DNA from: Deltaproteobacteria bacterium HGW-Deltaproteobacteria-18
GTDB lineage: Bacteria > Desulfobacterota > Desulfovibrionia > Desulfovibrionales > Desulfomicrobiaceae
DNA length: 64,000 nt
NCBI GenBank assembly: GCA_002841885.1
Contig: PHBE01000003.1
Location: 1-64,000 of the forward strand
Reading direction: 5' to 3'
The notes below the pieces were generated by a model that had not been told where the DNA came from, did not search any database, and was given only the letters and a program-made list of their open reading frames with translations. The position numbers and the translations under genes are program-made. Below, piece after piece: positions 42,741 to 50,687 of this stretch (the stretch's first letter is position 1; the number at the start of each line of letters is the position of its first letter).

Positions 42741-43982
42741 ATGACGCGAGGGATGATTGGGATGTTGGGGAGGTCCGTGGCAGCAGGGCTTGTCGCTGGA
42801 GCGCGGCAGACAACGCTTGACGGTGTTTTTCATGACGGGAAATTGTCCGGCGGGATGCTTTTATTCCTGGCAGCGATCATGTGCCTGATTCCGGTCGCGC
42901 CAGGGCATGCCATGGATACGGACTCACTGCGAGCCATGGCCGGGCAGATGCTGCTGGTGGGTTTTCGCGGGACTGCGGTGAATAACGAGTCTCCCATCCT
43001 GCGCGACATCCGTGAACATAATCTGGGAGGCGTGATCCTCTTTGATCGTGACGTGCAACTGCAAAGCCCGGAACGCAACATTCAGAGCCCCGGGCAGGTT
43101 CAGGCCTTGACCGCGACCCTGCAGGCAAATGCCGGAACCCCGCTCTTTGTCGCTGTGGATCAGGAAGGCGGACGGGTGCGGCGCTTCCGCGAGGACCGGG
43201 GCTTTGCTCCGAGTCCCTCGGCGAAGGCAATGGGGCAGGGCAGCCCGGAGCAGACCAGACTTGAAGGCGAGCGGACCGGAAGGCTGCTGGCGGGCCTTGG
43301 CGTGAACCTGAACTTCGCGCCAGTGGCGGACGTGGACGTCAATCCGCAGAGTCCGGCCATCGGAGCCCTGGAACGAAGTTTTTCCGCAGATCCGGATCTG
43401 GTTGCGCTCCATGCCCATTCGTTCAGCCGGGGCCTCATGGCGCAGGGCGTCCTGCCCTGTCTCAAGCATTTTCCCGGACATGGCAGCGCAACGGCGGATT
43501 CGCATCTTGGACTGACCGACATCAGCAAAACCTGGACCCCGACGGAGCTGCGGCCCTATGAGTTGCTGATTCCGCTGAAGGCCAGCCCCCTGATCATGAC
43601 GGGGCATCTCTTTTTGCGCCAGTTCGACGATGCACACCCGTGCACCCTCTCAAAGACAGTGCTGACGGGACTTTTGAGGCAGCGCCTGGGATTTGATGGC
43701 GTGATTGTCTCCGATGACATGCAGATGCGGGCCATTGCCGGACATTATGGTCTGGACGAAGCGATCCTTCTGGCTGTCGAAGCCGGAGTGGATATTCTGG
43801 TTTTCGGCAACAACCTGGACTACGATCCGGACATCGTGCCCAGAGCCATTGATATTCTGGTCAAGGCCGTAGAGGAGGGACGCCTCTCCGCAGAACGGAT
43901 CGCGGCCTCGCATCGGCGCATTCAGGCCGTCAAGCAGCAGCTGCGCATCAGCCTTGCCTTGGGCCCGCAGGAAAGGCCATGA
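42741..43982 (+). CDS. GH3 beta-N-acetylglucosaminidase-like protein (NagZ family), exported form
   Basis: 413 residues from ATG 42741 (GGGGAA upstream). Unlike cytoplasmic NagZ, it has a hydrophobic segment (about 38-57, LLFLAAIMCLIPVAPGHA) ending in a signal-peptidase-like AxA/GHA site; a start further in (near 42855) would give a more normal signal peptide. The catalytic domain has FVAVDQEGGRVRRF, KHFPGHGSATADSHLGL (the acid/base His-Asp loop) and VIVSDDMQMRAI with the nucleophile Asp. It should remove N-acetylglucosamine from peptidoglycan fragments or glycans. A gap of 59 bp after dctM and the run into eutB suggest loose operon membership. Confidence 0.82.
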   Translation: MTRGMIGMLGRSVAAGLVAGARQTTLDGVFHDGKLSGGMLLFLAAIMCLIPVAPGHAMDTDSLRAMAGQMLLVGFRGTAVNNESPILRDIREHNLGGVILFDRDVQLQSPERNIQSPGQVQALTATLQANAGTPLFVAVDQEGGRVRRFREDRGFAPSPSAKAMGQGSPEQTRLEGERTGRLLAGLGVNLNFAPVADVDVNPQSPAIGALERSFSADPDLVALHAHSFSRGLMAQGVLPCLKHFPGHGSATADSHLGLTDISKTWTPTELRPYELLIPLKASPLIMTGHLFLRQFDDAHPCTLSKTVLTGLLRQRLGFDGVIVSDDMQMRAIAGHYGLDEAILLAVEAGVDILVFGNNLDYDPDIVPRAIDILVKAVEEGRLSAERIAASHRRIQAVKQQLRISLALGPQERP

Positions 43983-44053
43983 ATTCGTGCCGCGATTTGC
44001 GGTGGCGAAAAAAACAATGGCGAAAATCTTCACCATGCCAGGCAGGACATGAG

Positions 44054-45412
44054 ATGAAACGAACTTTGAAGGAATTGCTGGCCAAGGCCTCGCCGCTACG
44101 TTCGGGCGATGTCCTGGCGGGCGTGGCCGCGGTCACGGAGGAGGAACGGGTCCTGGCCCAGATGGAGCTGGCCGGTGTGCCGCTGACCCGCTTTCTGGAG
44201 GAGCACGTCATTCCCTACGAGGAAGACGAGGTCACACGGCTGATTATCGACACGCACGACCAGGAGGCCTTCGCGCTCATCCGTGGCTTCACCGTGGGCG
44301 AGTTCCGCGACTGGCTCCTGACCGACGAGGCCGACAGCGCGGTCCTGGCCCGTCTGGCTCCGGGGGTGACCCCGGAAATGGCCGCGGCCGTGTCCAAGCT
44401 CATGCGTCTGCAGGACCTGGTTCTGGTCGGCTCCAAGTGCCGGGTCACGACCCGCTTCCGCAACACCATCGGCCTGCCGGGGACGTTTTCGGTCCGCCTG
44501 CAGCCCAACCATCCCACCGATGACTTGAAGGGCATCGCGGCCTCGACCCTGGACGGTCTGTGTTACGGCTGCGGGGACGCGGTCATCGGCGTCAACCCGG
44601 CCACGGACAGTCTGGACAACATCTGCCGCATCTCGGACATGCTCGGCGGGCTGGTCTCGCGCTACGCCATCCCGACCCAGACCTGCGTGCTGACCCACGT
44701 GACCACGACCATGGAGGCCATCGAACGCGGCGCGTCCGTGGACCTGTGCTTCCAGTCCATCGCCGGGACCGAGGCCGCCAACGCGAGCTTCGGCGTGACG
44801 CTCTCCCTGCTGCAGGAGGCGCTGGAGGCCACGCGGTCCCTTGCGCGCGGTACCGTGGGCGACAATGTCATGTATTTCGAGACCGGTCAGGGCAGCGCCC
44901 TCTCGGCCGGAGCTCATCACGGCGTGGACCAGCAGACCGTGGAATGCCGCGCCTACGCCGTGGCCCGCCGGTTCGAGCCGCTGCTGGTCAACACGGTGGT
45001 CGGGTTCATCGGGCCCGAGTACCTGCTGAACGGCAAACAGATCATCCGCGCCGGGCTCGAAGACCATTTCTGCGGCAAGCTCCTGGGCCTGCCCATGGGC
45101 GTGGACGTCTGCTACACCAACCACGCTGAGGCCGACCAGGATGACATGGACGCCCTCTTGACCCTGCTGGGCGCGGCGGGCTGCACCTTTGTCATGGGCG
45201 TGCCCGGGGCCGACGACATCATGCTCAACTACCAGTCCACGTCCTTCCACGACGCGGCCTACCTGCGAAAGCTACTGGACCGCAAACCAGCGCCGGAGTT
45301 CGCGGCCTGGCTGGAGTCTTCGGGCGTGATGGACAGGGACGGGCGGCTCGTGCCCATTGAAAAAGGCAACCGCCTGCTGGGCCTGCCGGGCGCCATACGG
45401 GAGGAATCATGA
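44054..45412 (+). CDS. eutB: Ethanolamine ammonia-lyase large subunit EutB
   Basis: 452 residues from ATG 44054 (AGGACATGAG upstream), equal to the usual EutB length. Diagnostic stretches include LQPNHPTDDLKGIAAST, DAVIGVNPATDSLDNICRI, HVTTTMEAIERGASVDLCFQS, FETGQGSALSAGAHHGVDQQT and GVDVCYTNHAEADQDDMD. It is the barrel subunit that binds ethanolamine and, with EutC, adenosylcobalamin, and produces acetaldehyde and ammonia. The stop overlaps eutC. No EutA reactivase, EutD/E/G or microcompartment shell gene is visible in the window. Confidence 0.95.
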   Translation: MKRTLKELLAKASPLRSGDVLAGVAAVTEEERVLAQMELAGVPLTRFLEEHVIPYEEDEVTRLIIDTHDQEAFALIRGFTVGEFRDWLLTDEADSAVLARLAPGVTPEMAAAVSKLMRLQDLVLVGSKCRVTTRFRNTIGLPGTFSVRLQPNHPTDDLKGIAASTLDGLCYGCGDAVIGVNPATDSLDNICRISDMLGGLVSRYAIPTQTCVLTHVTTTMEAIERGASVDLCFQSIAGTEAANASFGVTLSLLQEALEATRSLARGTVGDNVMYFETGQGSALSAGAHHGVDQQTVECRAYAVARRFEPLLVNTVVGFIGPEYLLNGKQIIRAGLEDHFCGKLLGLPMGVDVCYTNHAEADQDDMDALLTLLGAAGCTFVMGVPGADDIMLNYQSTSFHDAAYLRKLLDRKPAPEFAAWLESSGVMDRDGRLVPIEKGNRLLGLPGAIREES

Positions 45413-46224
45413 GCGATCGGATCACGGCGGCCGTTACGGTCAGCGAAGACCCCTGGGCGGAACTCAGGCGATTTACAGCGGCCCGCATCGCCGTCGGACG
45501 GAGCGGGTCGAGCCTGCCCCTGGCCGAGAGCCTGTCCTTCAGGCTCGATCACGCCCGGGCCCGCGATGCCGTGCACACGCCGTTCCGTCGGATGGAACTG
45601 GCTGAGAGCCTGCGCACGGCGGGCATCGCCTGCGTCGAGCTTGAGTCGGGAGTGGGCGGACGGGAAGAATATCTGACCCGGCCCGACAAGGGCAGGCGTT
45701 TGAGCGAACGATCGGTTGCGGTCCTGCAGGGGCTGGACAAGGGCTTCGACATCAGCCTGGCGGTGGGCGACGGCCTCTCGTCCCGGGCCATCCACGAGAA
45801 TGCCCCGGACTTCGTGCCGGCCTGCGTACGCATGTTCGGGCAGGCCGGCTTAAGCGTGGCCCCGGTCTGCCTGGTGGAAAACGCGCGAGTGGCCGTGGCC
45901 GACGAGATCGGGGAAATCCTTCAGGCCCGCCTGTCCGTCATCCTCATCGGCGAACGCCCGGGCCTGTCCTCGCCCAACTCCATGGGCGTCTACCTGACCA
46001 TGGCACCCCGCGTTGGCACCACGGACGAGGCCCGCAACTGCATCTCCAACGTGCGCGAGGGTGGTTTGAGCCTGGCGGAGGGCGTGCGCAAGCTGGGGTA
46101 TCTTGTGGAGCAGGCGCTGATGCTCGGGCTGAGCGGCGTTGGGCTCAAGGACAGGATGGCCGCCGGCTACCTGCCCTTCGGCCTTCCGGAGTCGGCAATT
46201 ACGGGCGGGATGCCGAACGGCTGA
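45409..46224 (+). CDS. eutC: Ethanolamine ammonia-lyase small subunit EutC
   Basis: 271 residues; start overlaps the eutB stop by 4 bp. Hallmarks: TAARIAVGRSGSSLPLAE, FRLDHARARDAVHTPF, VGDGLSSRAIHENA, LIGERPGLSSPNSMGVYLTM and RNCISNVREGGLSLAEGV. These line the cobalamin-binding face of the enzyme. It is slightly shorter at the N-terminus than the enterobacterial protein, which has an extra targeting tail for microcompartments; lack of such a tail fits a cytosolic enzyme. It converges with higA across 15 bp. Confidence 0.95.
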   Translation: MSDRITAAVTVSEDPWAELRRFTAARIAVGRSGSSLPLAESLSFRLDHARARDAVHTPFRRMELAESLRTAGIACVELESGVGGREEYLTRPDKGRRLSERSVAVLQGLDKGFDISLAVGDGLSSRAIHENAPDFVPACVRMFGQAGLSVAPVCLVENARVAVADEIGEILQARLSVILIGERPGLSSPNSMGVYLTMAPRVGTTDEARNCISNVREGGLSLAEGVRKLGYLVEQALMLGLSGVGLKDRMAAGYLPFGLPESAITGGMPNG

Positions 46225-46239
46225 GTGGAGAGGGCTGGG

Positions 46240-46539
46240 TCAGGCTGCGGCCCCTGACCAGGGTTTGATTCTCCGCAGTTCGGTTTCAAGCGTGCGTTCG
46301 GCGACCTCCGTGTCGTGGGCGGCCTGGGCGCGGAGCCAGTAGCCTTTGGACAGGCCGAAGAAGCGGCACAGCCGAAGGTCCGTGTCCGCGGTGACGGCAC
46401 GCCGCCCGGCCACGATCTCACTGATGCGCTGCGCGGGCACGTTGATTTCCTTGGCCAGCCTGTACTGGCTGATGCCCATGGGCTTCAGGAACTCTTCCAG
46501 AAGAATTTCGCCGGGTGTGATTGGTGCGAGTTCGGTCAT
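46240..46539 (-). CDS. higA: HigA-family antitoxin (XRE helix-turn-helix)
   Basis: 99 residues from ATG 46537-46539 with GGGAGGAAAT upstream. ITPGEILLEEFLKPMGISQYRLAKEINVPAQRISEIVAGRRAVTADTDLRL is the HigA/VapI HTH signature, followed by FFGLSKGYWLRAQAAHD and a short C-terminus. HigA neutralises the HigB toxin and represses the operon. It starts 16 bp after higB, in the usual toxin-first order. Confidence 0.92.
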   Translation of the reverse strand: MTELAPITPGEILLEEFLKPMGISQYRLAKEINVPAQRISEIVAGRRAVTADTDLRLCRFFGLSKGYWLRAQAAHDTEVAERTLETELRRIKPWSGAAA

Positions 46540-46555
46540 ATTTCCTCCCTTCCCC

Positions 46556-46834
46556 CTAATGGTAATCGACAATCTCCACATCTTCGGCCCCGGCTTCGGT
46601 CCAGCGAAAACAGACACGAAATTGGTCGTTGATGCGGATGCTGTGCTGTCCGGCCCGGTCTCCCTTGAGTGCTTCGAGCCTGTTGCCGGGCGGGATGCGA
46701 AGATCATCCAGCCTGCCGGCGATCTCCAACTGCCGGAGCTTGCGGCGGGCGACTGCGGCGATGTTGGCGTAGCGCCGGCAATTGGCCCCTTTGGAAAGCC
46801 GTTCCGTGAGTTCGCACTTGAAGGAGATGATCAC
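46556..46834 (-). CDS. higB: HigB/RelE-family mRNA endonuclease toxin
   Basis: 92 residues, GTG start at 46832-46834. RRYANIAAVARRKLRQLEIAGRLDDLRIPPGNRLEALKGDR and HSIRINDQFRVCFRW mark the HigB branch of the RelE superfamily, which cleaves mRNA at the ribosome. The start lacks a Shine-Dalgarno, and a good promoter lies so close that the transcript would begin at the GTG itself, suggesting a leaderless message. Expression is expected to be repressed by HigA. Confidence 0.9.
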   Translation of the reverse strand: MIISFKCELTERLSKGANCRRYANIAAVARRKLRQLEIAGRLDDLRIPPGNRLEALKGDRAGQHSIRINDQFRVCFRWTEAGAEDVEIVDYH

Positions 46835-46840
46835 GGCCGC

Positions 46841-46876
46841 ATAATGACGCGATGCGTGATTAACGTCAAGCGTGAT
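46841..46876 (-). promoter_or_regulatory. higBA promoter with flanking direct repeats
   Basis: On the minus strand TTGACG (plus 46864-46869), a 17-bp spacer and CATTAT (plus 46841-46846) form a strong promoter whose expected start is at or next to the higB GTG. GCGTGAT occurs at 46854-46860 and again at 46870-46876 within it, a possible HigA operator. Confidence 0.6.
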
Positions 46877-46941
46877 GGGAGGGCGGTTTCGTATCCCGTG
46901 CGATGGGGGCGATTCATCAGAGGCTGAACCTCAAATAAGAC

Positions 46942-46985
46942 TGCCCGTTATTTTACGTTCTCGGGTTATCGTAAAATAACGGGCA
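46942..46985. repeat. Perfect 16-bp inverted repeat beside higBA
   Basis: TGCCCGTTATTTTACG (46942-46957) and CGTAAAATAACGGGCA (46970-46985) are exact inverse copies separated by 12 bp. On the plus strand five As follow; on the minus strand it is 56 bp after the end of the dppA peptidase region (the dppA stop is at 47041). It is AT-rich, unlike the GC-rich terminators elsewhere here, and could be a recombination or mobile-repeat site, or a terminator for the dpp operon. Confidence 0.75.
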
Positions 46986-47040
46986 AAAAGGGTGGGCGAG
47001 ATCTCATGACATCATTGCCGTCCCTGATCGGAAGAGTTCC

Positions 47041-47865
47041 TCAGATGAACGGCACCAGCTCCACCAGGCAGCTCATGGTGTTGAAGGCCTGGAAGGCCTC
47101 GACCACGTCGGAGCCCGTGTAGCTGACCGTGAGGTCGTCCAGGCGCTTCGTGCGCGGGATCATGCCCGCGCGGTCGGCGCCCGAGGCCGTGGTGCAGCGC
47201 ACGGTCAGCTCCACATCGCCGTCGAACACGAAGGGTTTCACCTTGGGCGGGTTTTGCAGGGCCTCCTTGGCCGCGGCTTCGATGGCCCGGCAGGTTCTGG
47301 CCGGGTGTTCGCAGATGGCGGCGTAGGCGCCGACGGCCTCCTTGACGGCCAGGGTGCGCACGCCCGGCAGCAGCGCCTCGGCCTCACGGCAGGCGGCCAG
47401 GTCGCCGGCCACGAAGGTCACGGGTACGCCGAAGTGTCCGGCCAGGGCGGCGTTCAGCCCGATCTCCCCGACCTTGATCCCGTTCAGACGCACTTCCTGC
47501 AGGCGGCCCGTGAAGGTGTGCACGATGCTCGCGTTCATGGTCCCGCCCATGGCGTGGTAGCCCACGAACATGGCTGCTGCGAAGGATTCGTCGATGCCGT
47601 GCATCATGGACAGGGGGCGCGGCGAGCCCATGACCAGGCGGGCGCGCTCGTCGAGTTCCTCGGGCAGGAGGTTCAGGCCCACGTTGTGGGAGTCGGACAC
47701 GGTCACGCCCAAAGCGCCGGCTTCGAAGACGCCGCGGATGGCGGCGTTGACCTCGTTCGTCATGAGACGCCGGGCCAGGGGGTATTCACGGCCGTCCACG
47801 CGGGAGTGCTCGTGGCGGGCCACGCCGCCCACGCCTTCGATGTCTGCGCTGATATAGATCTTCAT
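47041..47865 (-). CDS. dppA: M55-family D-aminopeptidase (DppA)
   Basis: 274 residues from ATG 47863-47865 with AGAGGAA upstream. It begins MKIYISADIEGVGGVARHEH (zinc-binding D8/E10), then VSDSHNVGLNLLPEELD, GYHAMGG, TFTGRLQEVRLNGIKVGEIGLNAA, all characteristic of DppA. The enzyme is a decameric zinc peptidase that releases D-amino acids from short peptides. It ends the dpp operon and overlaps the ATPase stop by 4 bp, so imported peptides, possibly from peptidoglycan, would be cleaved in the cytoplasm. Confidence 0.92.
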   Translation of the reverse strand: MKIYISADIEGVGGVARHEHSRVDGREYPLARRLMTNEVNAAIRGVFEAGALGVTVSDSHNVGLNLLPEELDERARLVMGSPRPLSMMHGIDESFAAAMFVGYHAMGGTMNASIVHTFTGRLQEVRLNGIKVGEIGLNAALAGHFGVPVTFVAGDLAACREAEALLPGVRTLAVKEAVGAYAAICEHPARTCRAIEAAAKEALQNPPKVKPFVFDGDVELTVRCTTASGADRAGMIPRTKRLDDLTVSYTGSDVVEAFQAFNTMSCLVELVPFI

Positions 47866-48845
47866 GGTGTGTTCCTCTGGTTGTGGAGATGACAGACGGC
47901 CACGTGCCCGGGCGAGAGCTCGACGCTTGGCGGCTCGACGCTTGCGCAGCATGGCATGGCCTCGGGGCAGCGCGGGTGGAAGCGGCAGCCCGGCGGCAGG
48001 TCCACGGGGCTCGGCACGTCGCCGGTCAGGCGGGCCAGGTTGCGGCGCTGCGCCGGGTCGGGCACGGGGACCGAGGCCAGCAGGGCCCGCGTGTAAGGGT
48101 GTCCCGGGGTCTCGAAAAGTTTTTCCGTGGGCGCGGTCTCGACGATGGCGCCCAGGTACATGACCGCGATGCGCCGGCTGACGTGCCGGACCACGGTCAG
48201 GTCGTGGGAGATGAACAGGTAGGCGTGGCCGCGTCTGGCCTGCAGGTCGCCCATGAGGTTCAGGATCTGGGCCTGCACCGAGACGTCGAGGGCGCTGGTG
48301 GGCTCGTCCATGACCACGAAGGCCGGGTCGGCCACCAGGGCGCGGGCCAGGCCGATGCGCTGGCGCTGGCCGCCGGAGAATTCGTGGGGGTAGCGGTCCA
48401 GGCACTCGGGCCCCAGGCCGACTTCGGCCAGGCTGGCGGCGGCGCGTTCGCGCAGTTCGCCCCCCTTGGCCAGCCCGAGGATTTTGAGCGGCAGGGAGAC
48501 GATGTTGCCCACGGTCATGCGCGGGTCCAGGGAACTCTGCGGATCCTGGAAGACGACCTGCATTCGGGCTCTGGCCCGGGTCAGCTCCGCGCCCGAGAGC
48601 CGTGTCACGTCCACCCCTTCGAAGCGCACGGAGCCGCTGTCGGCGTCCAGCAGGCGCAGGATGAGGTTGCCGACGGTGCTCTTGCCGCTGCCCGACTCGC
48701 CCACCAGGCCCAGGGTTTCGCCTTTTTCCAGGTGCAGGGAAACCCGGTCCACGGCCTTGAGCCAGCGTTTTTTCCCCTCCAGAAAGCCGCCGCCGAGGGG
48801 GAAGGCCTTGCACAGGTTCTCCACGCGAAGCAGTTCGTCGCTCAT
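47862..48845 (-). CDS. dppF: Peptide ABC transporter ATP-binding protein (DppF/OppF type)
   Basis: 327 residues from ATG 48843-48845. Walker A GESGSGKST, signature FSGGQRQRIGLARAL, Walker B FVVMDEPTSALD, and the C-terminal oligopeptide-transporter extension GCRFHPRCPEAMPCC with its cysteines. KRWLKAVDRVSLHLEKGETLGLVGESG is typical of the second ATPase of Dpp/Opp systems. It overlaps dppA downstream and dppD upstream by 4 bp each. Confidence 0.93.
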   Translation of the reverse strand: MSDELLRVENLCKAFPLGGGFLEGKKRWLKAVDRVSLHLEKGETLGLVGESGSGKSTVGNLILRLLDADSGSVRFEGVDVTRLSGAELTRARARMQVVFQDPQSSLDPRMTVGNIVSLPLKILGLAKGGELRERAAASLAEVGLGPECLDRYPHEFSGGQRQRIGLARALVADPAFVVMDEPTSALDVSVQAQILNLMGDLQARRGHAYLFISHDLTVVRHVSRRIAVMYLGAIVETAPTEKLFETPGHPYTRALLASVPVPDPAQRRNLARLTGDVPSPVDLPPGCRFHPRCPEAMPCCASVEPPSVELSPGHVAVCHLHNQRNTP

Positions 48846-49825
48846 GACAGGCCGTCCTGGTTGAAAAGATGGCAGGCCACGCTGTGATCCGGGGCGACCC
48901 TGATCATCTCCGGGGCGATTCCGCCGCACTCGCTGCTCGCGGCGTGGGGGCAGCGGGGGCGGAAGCGGCAGCCCGGCGGCGGATCGATGGGGCTCGGGAC
49001 GCTGCCGGGAATGGCGTAGAGCTCCCCGCCCGAGGACCGCCCCGGGATGGAGGCGATGAGGCCACGGGTGTACGGGTGCGCCGGCCGGGCGAAGATGCTC
49101 TGCACGTCGGCCACCTCGACCACCTGGCCGGCGTACATGACGGCCACGCGGTTGCAGAGCTGGGCGACCACCCCCATGTCGTGGGTCACGAAGAGGATGG
49201 ACAGCCCCTGGCGCTCGGCCAGTTCGGCCAGGATGGCCAGGATCTGGCCCTGCACGGTCACGTCCAGGGCCGTGGTCGGCTCGTCGGCCAGGAGCAGGGA
49301 CGGGTTGCAGATCAGCGCCATGGCGATCATGACCCGCTGGCGCATGCCGCCCGAAAGTTCGTGAGGGTAGGCCCGGAGCACGGATGCGGGCTCCGGCAGG
49401 CGCACGGCCGCGAGCATCTCCAGACACGCGTCCGTGGCCTCGGCCCGGCTCGCGCTGCGGTGGGCGCGGACCACCTCGCGCATCTGGTTGCCCACGGTGA
49501 AGACGGGATTGAGGCTGTTCATGGGTTCCTGGAAGATCATGGAGATGCGTTCGCCGCGCAGCCTGCGCATGTCCGTGCGCGGCAGCTTCAGCAGGTCCCG
49601 TCCCTCGAAGAGGATTTCGCCGGCGTCGATGCTGCCGGGCGGGGAGGGGATGATGCGCAGCACGGCGCGCGAGAGCACGGACTTGCCGCAGCCCGTCTCG
49701 CCCACCAGGCCCATGACCTCGCCCTGGTTCACGGTCAGGGACGCTCTGTCCAGCACGTGCGCCCGGCCCTGGTAGGTGCCGAAGCTGATCGAGAGGCCGC
49801 GGATGTCGAGCAGGGGGGCGCTCAT
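48842..49825 (-). CDS. dppD: Peptide ABC transporter ATP-binding protein (DppD/OppD type)
   Basis: 327 residues from ATG 49823-49825. Walker [10 protein letters not shown], signature [15 protein letters not shown], Walker [13 protein letters not shown], and the C-terminal [18 protein letters not shown] extension found in this family. The [16 protein letters not shown] region is standard for DppD. It pairs with the DppF protein at the cytoplasmic face. Overlaps both neighbours by 4 bp. Confidence 0.93.
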   Translation of the reverse strand: MSAPLLDIRGLSISFGTYQGRAHVLDRASLTVNQGEVMGLVGETGCGKSVLSRAVLRIIPSPPGSIDAGEILFEGRDLLKLPRTDMRRLRGERISMIFQEPMNSLNPVFTVGNQMREVVRAHRSASRAEATDACLEMLAAVRLPEPASVLRAYPHELSGGMRQRVMIAMALICNPSLLLADEPTTALDVTVQGQILAILAELAERQGLSILFVTHDMGVVAQLCNRVAVMYAGQVVEVADVQSIFARPAHPYTRGLIASIPGRSSGGELYAIPGSVPSPIDPPPGCRFRPRCPHAASSECGGIAPEMIRVAPDHSVACHLFNQDGLS

Positions 49826-50679
49826 CGCCTGATCCTCGGATCCAGGACGTCGCGCAGGGCGTCGCCGAAGATGTTGAAGCCGATGACCGTGAAAAGAATG
49901 AACAGGCCCGGGAAGGTCGCGTACCACCACTGGTCCATGAGGAATTTGCGTCCCGAGGCGATCATGGCCCCCCATTCCGGGGTCGGCGGTTGGGCGCCCA
50001 GGCCGATGAAGGACAGGGACGCGGCGATGAGGATGGCGTCGCCGAGCGTCAGGGTGGCCAGGACGATGGCGGAATTGAGGCAGTTGGGCAGGATGTGGCG
50101 GCGGATGATGAAGCCGTGCCCGGCCCCGGCCACCCGGCTGGCGGCCACGTAAGGCATCTCGCGCACTACCAGGGCCTCGCCGCGCACGAGTCGCGCGAAT
50201 TTCGGGATCATGACGAAGGCTGTGGCCAGGATGGCGTTCACCAGGCTCGGCCCCATGGCTGCGGCCAGGGCCAGGGCCAGGATCAGCGACGGAAAGGACA
50301 GGATGACGTCCATGAGGCGCATGATGACGTTGTCGATTTTCCCGCCGAAATACCCGGACGTCGCCCCGATGAGGGCGCCCGTCACACCGGCCACGGTGAT
50401 GACCAGCAGGCCGATGGAGAGGGAGATGCGCGCGCCGTAGAGCACGCGTGAAAAGATGTCGCGGCCGAGTTCGTCGGTACCGAAGTAGTGGGCCGCGCCG
50501 GGCGGCATGAGTCGGTCGGCGAGGGACAGCTTCACCGGGTCGAAGGGCGCCAGGAGCGGCGCGCCGATGGCCAGCAGGACCATGACGGCGATGACCACGC
50601 CGCCGATGACGGCTGAGGGGTTGCGCGAGAGGATGCGCAGGGTGAGCTTCAGTTCGCGGAAGATCGGGTGTGCGGCCAC
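49822..50679 (-). CDS. dppC: Peptide ABC transporter permease (DppC type)
   Basis: 285 residues, GTG start at 50677-50679 with AGGGGACG upstream. About six helices, N-terminal RNPSAVIGGVVIAVMVLLAIGAPLLAPFDP, then HYFGTDELGRDIFSRVLYGARISLSIG and the cytoplasmic coupling loop PYVAASRVAGAGHGFIIRRHILPNCL. The EAA-like loop contacts the ATPases. It is 8 bp after dppB. Confidence 0.93.
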   Translation of the reverse strand: MAAHPIFRELKLTLRILSRNPSAVIGGVVIAVMVLLAIGAPLLAPFDPVKLSLADRLMPPGAAHYFGTDELGRDIFSRVLYGARISLSIGLLVITVAGVTGALIGATSGYFGGKIDNVIMRLMDVILSFPSLILALALAAAMGPSLVNAILATAFVMIPKFARLVRGEALVVREMPYVAASRVAGAGHGFIIRRHILPNCLNSAIVLATLTLGDAILIAASLSFIGLGAQPPTPEWGAMIASGRKFLMDQWWYATFPGLFILFTVIGFNIFGDALRDVLDPRIRR

Positions 50680-50687
50680 GTCGTCCC

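Noticed and set aside
43983-44053. Cobalamin riboswitch before eutB
   Set aside because: The gap is only 71 bp and shows no B12-box-like sequence.
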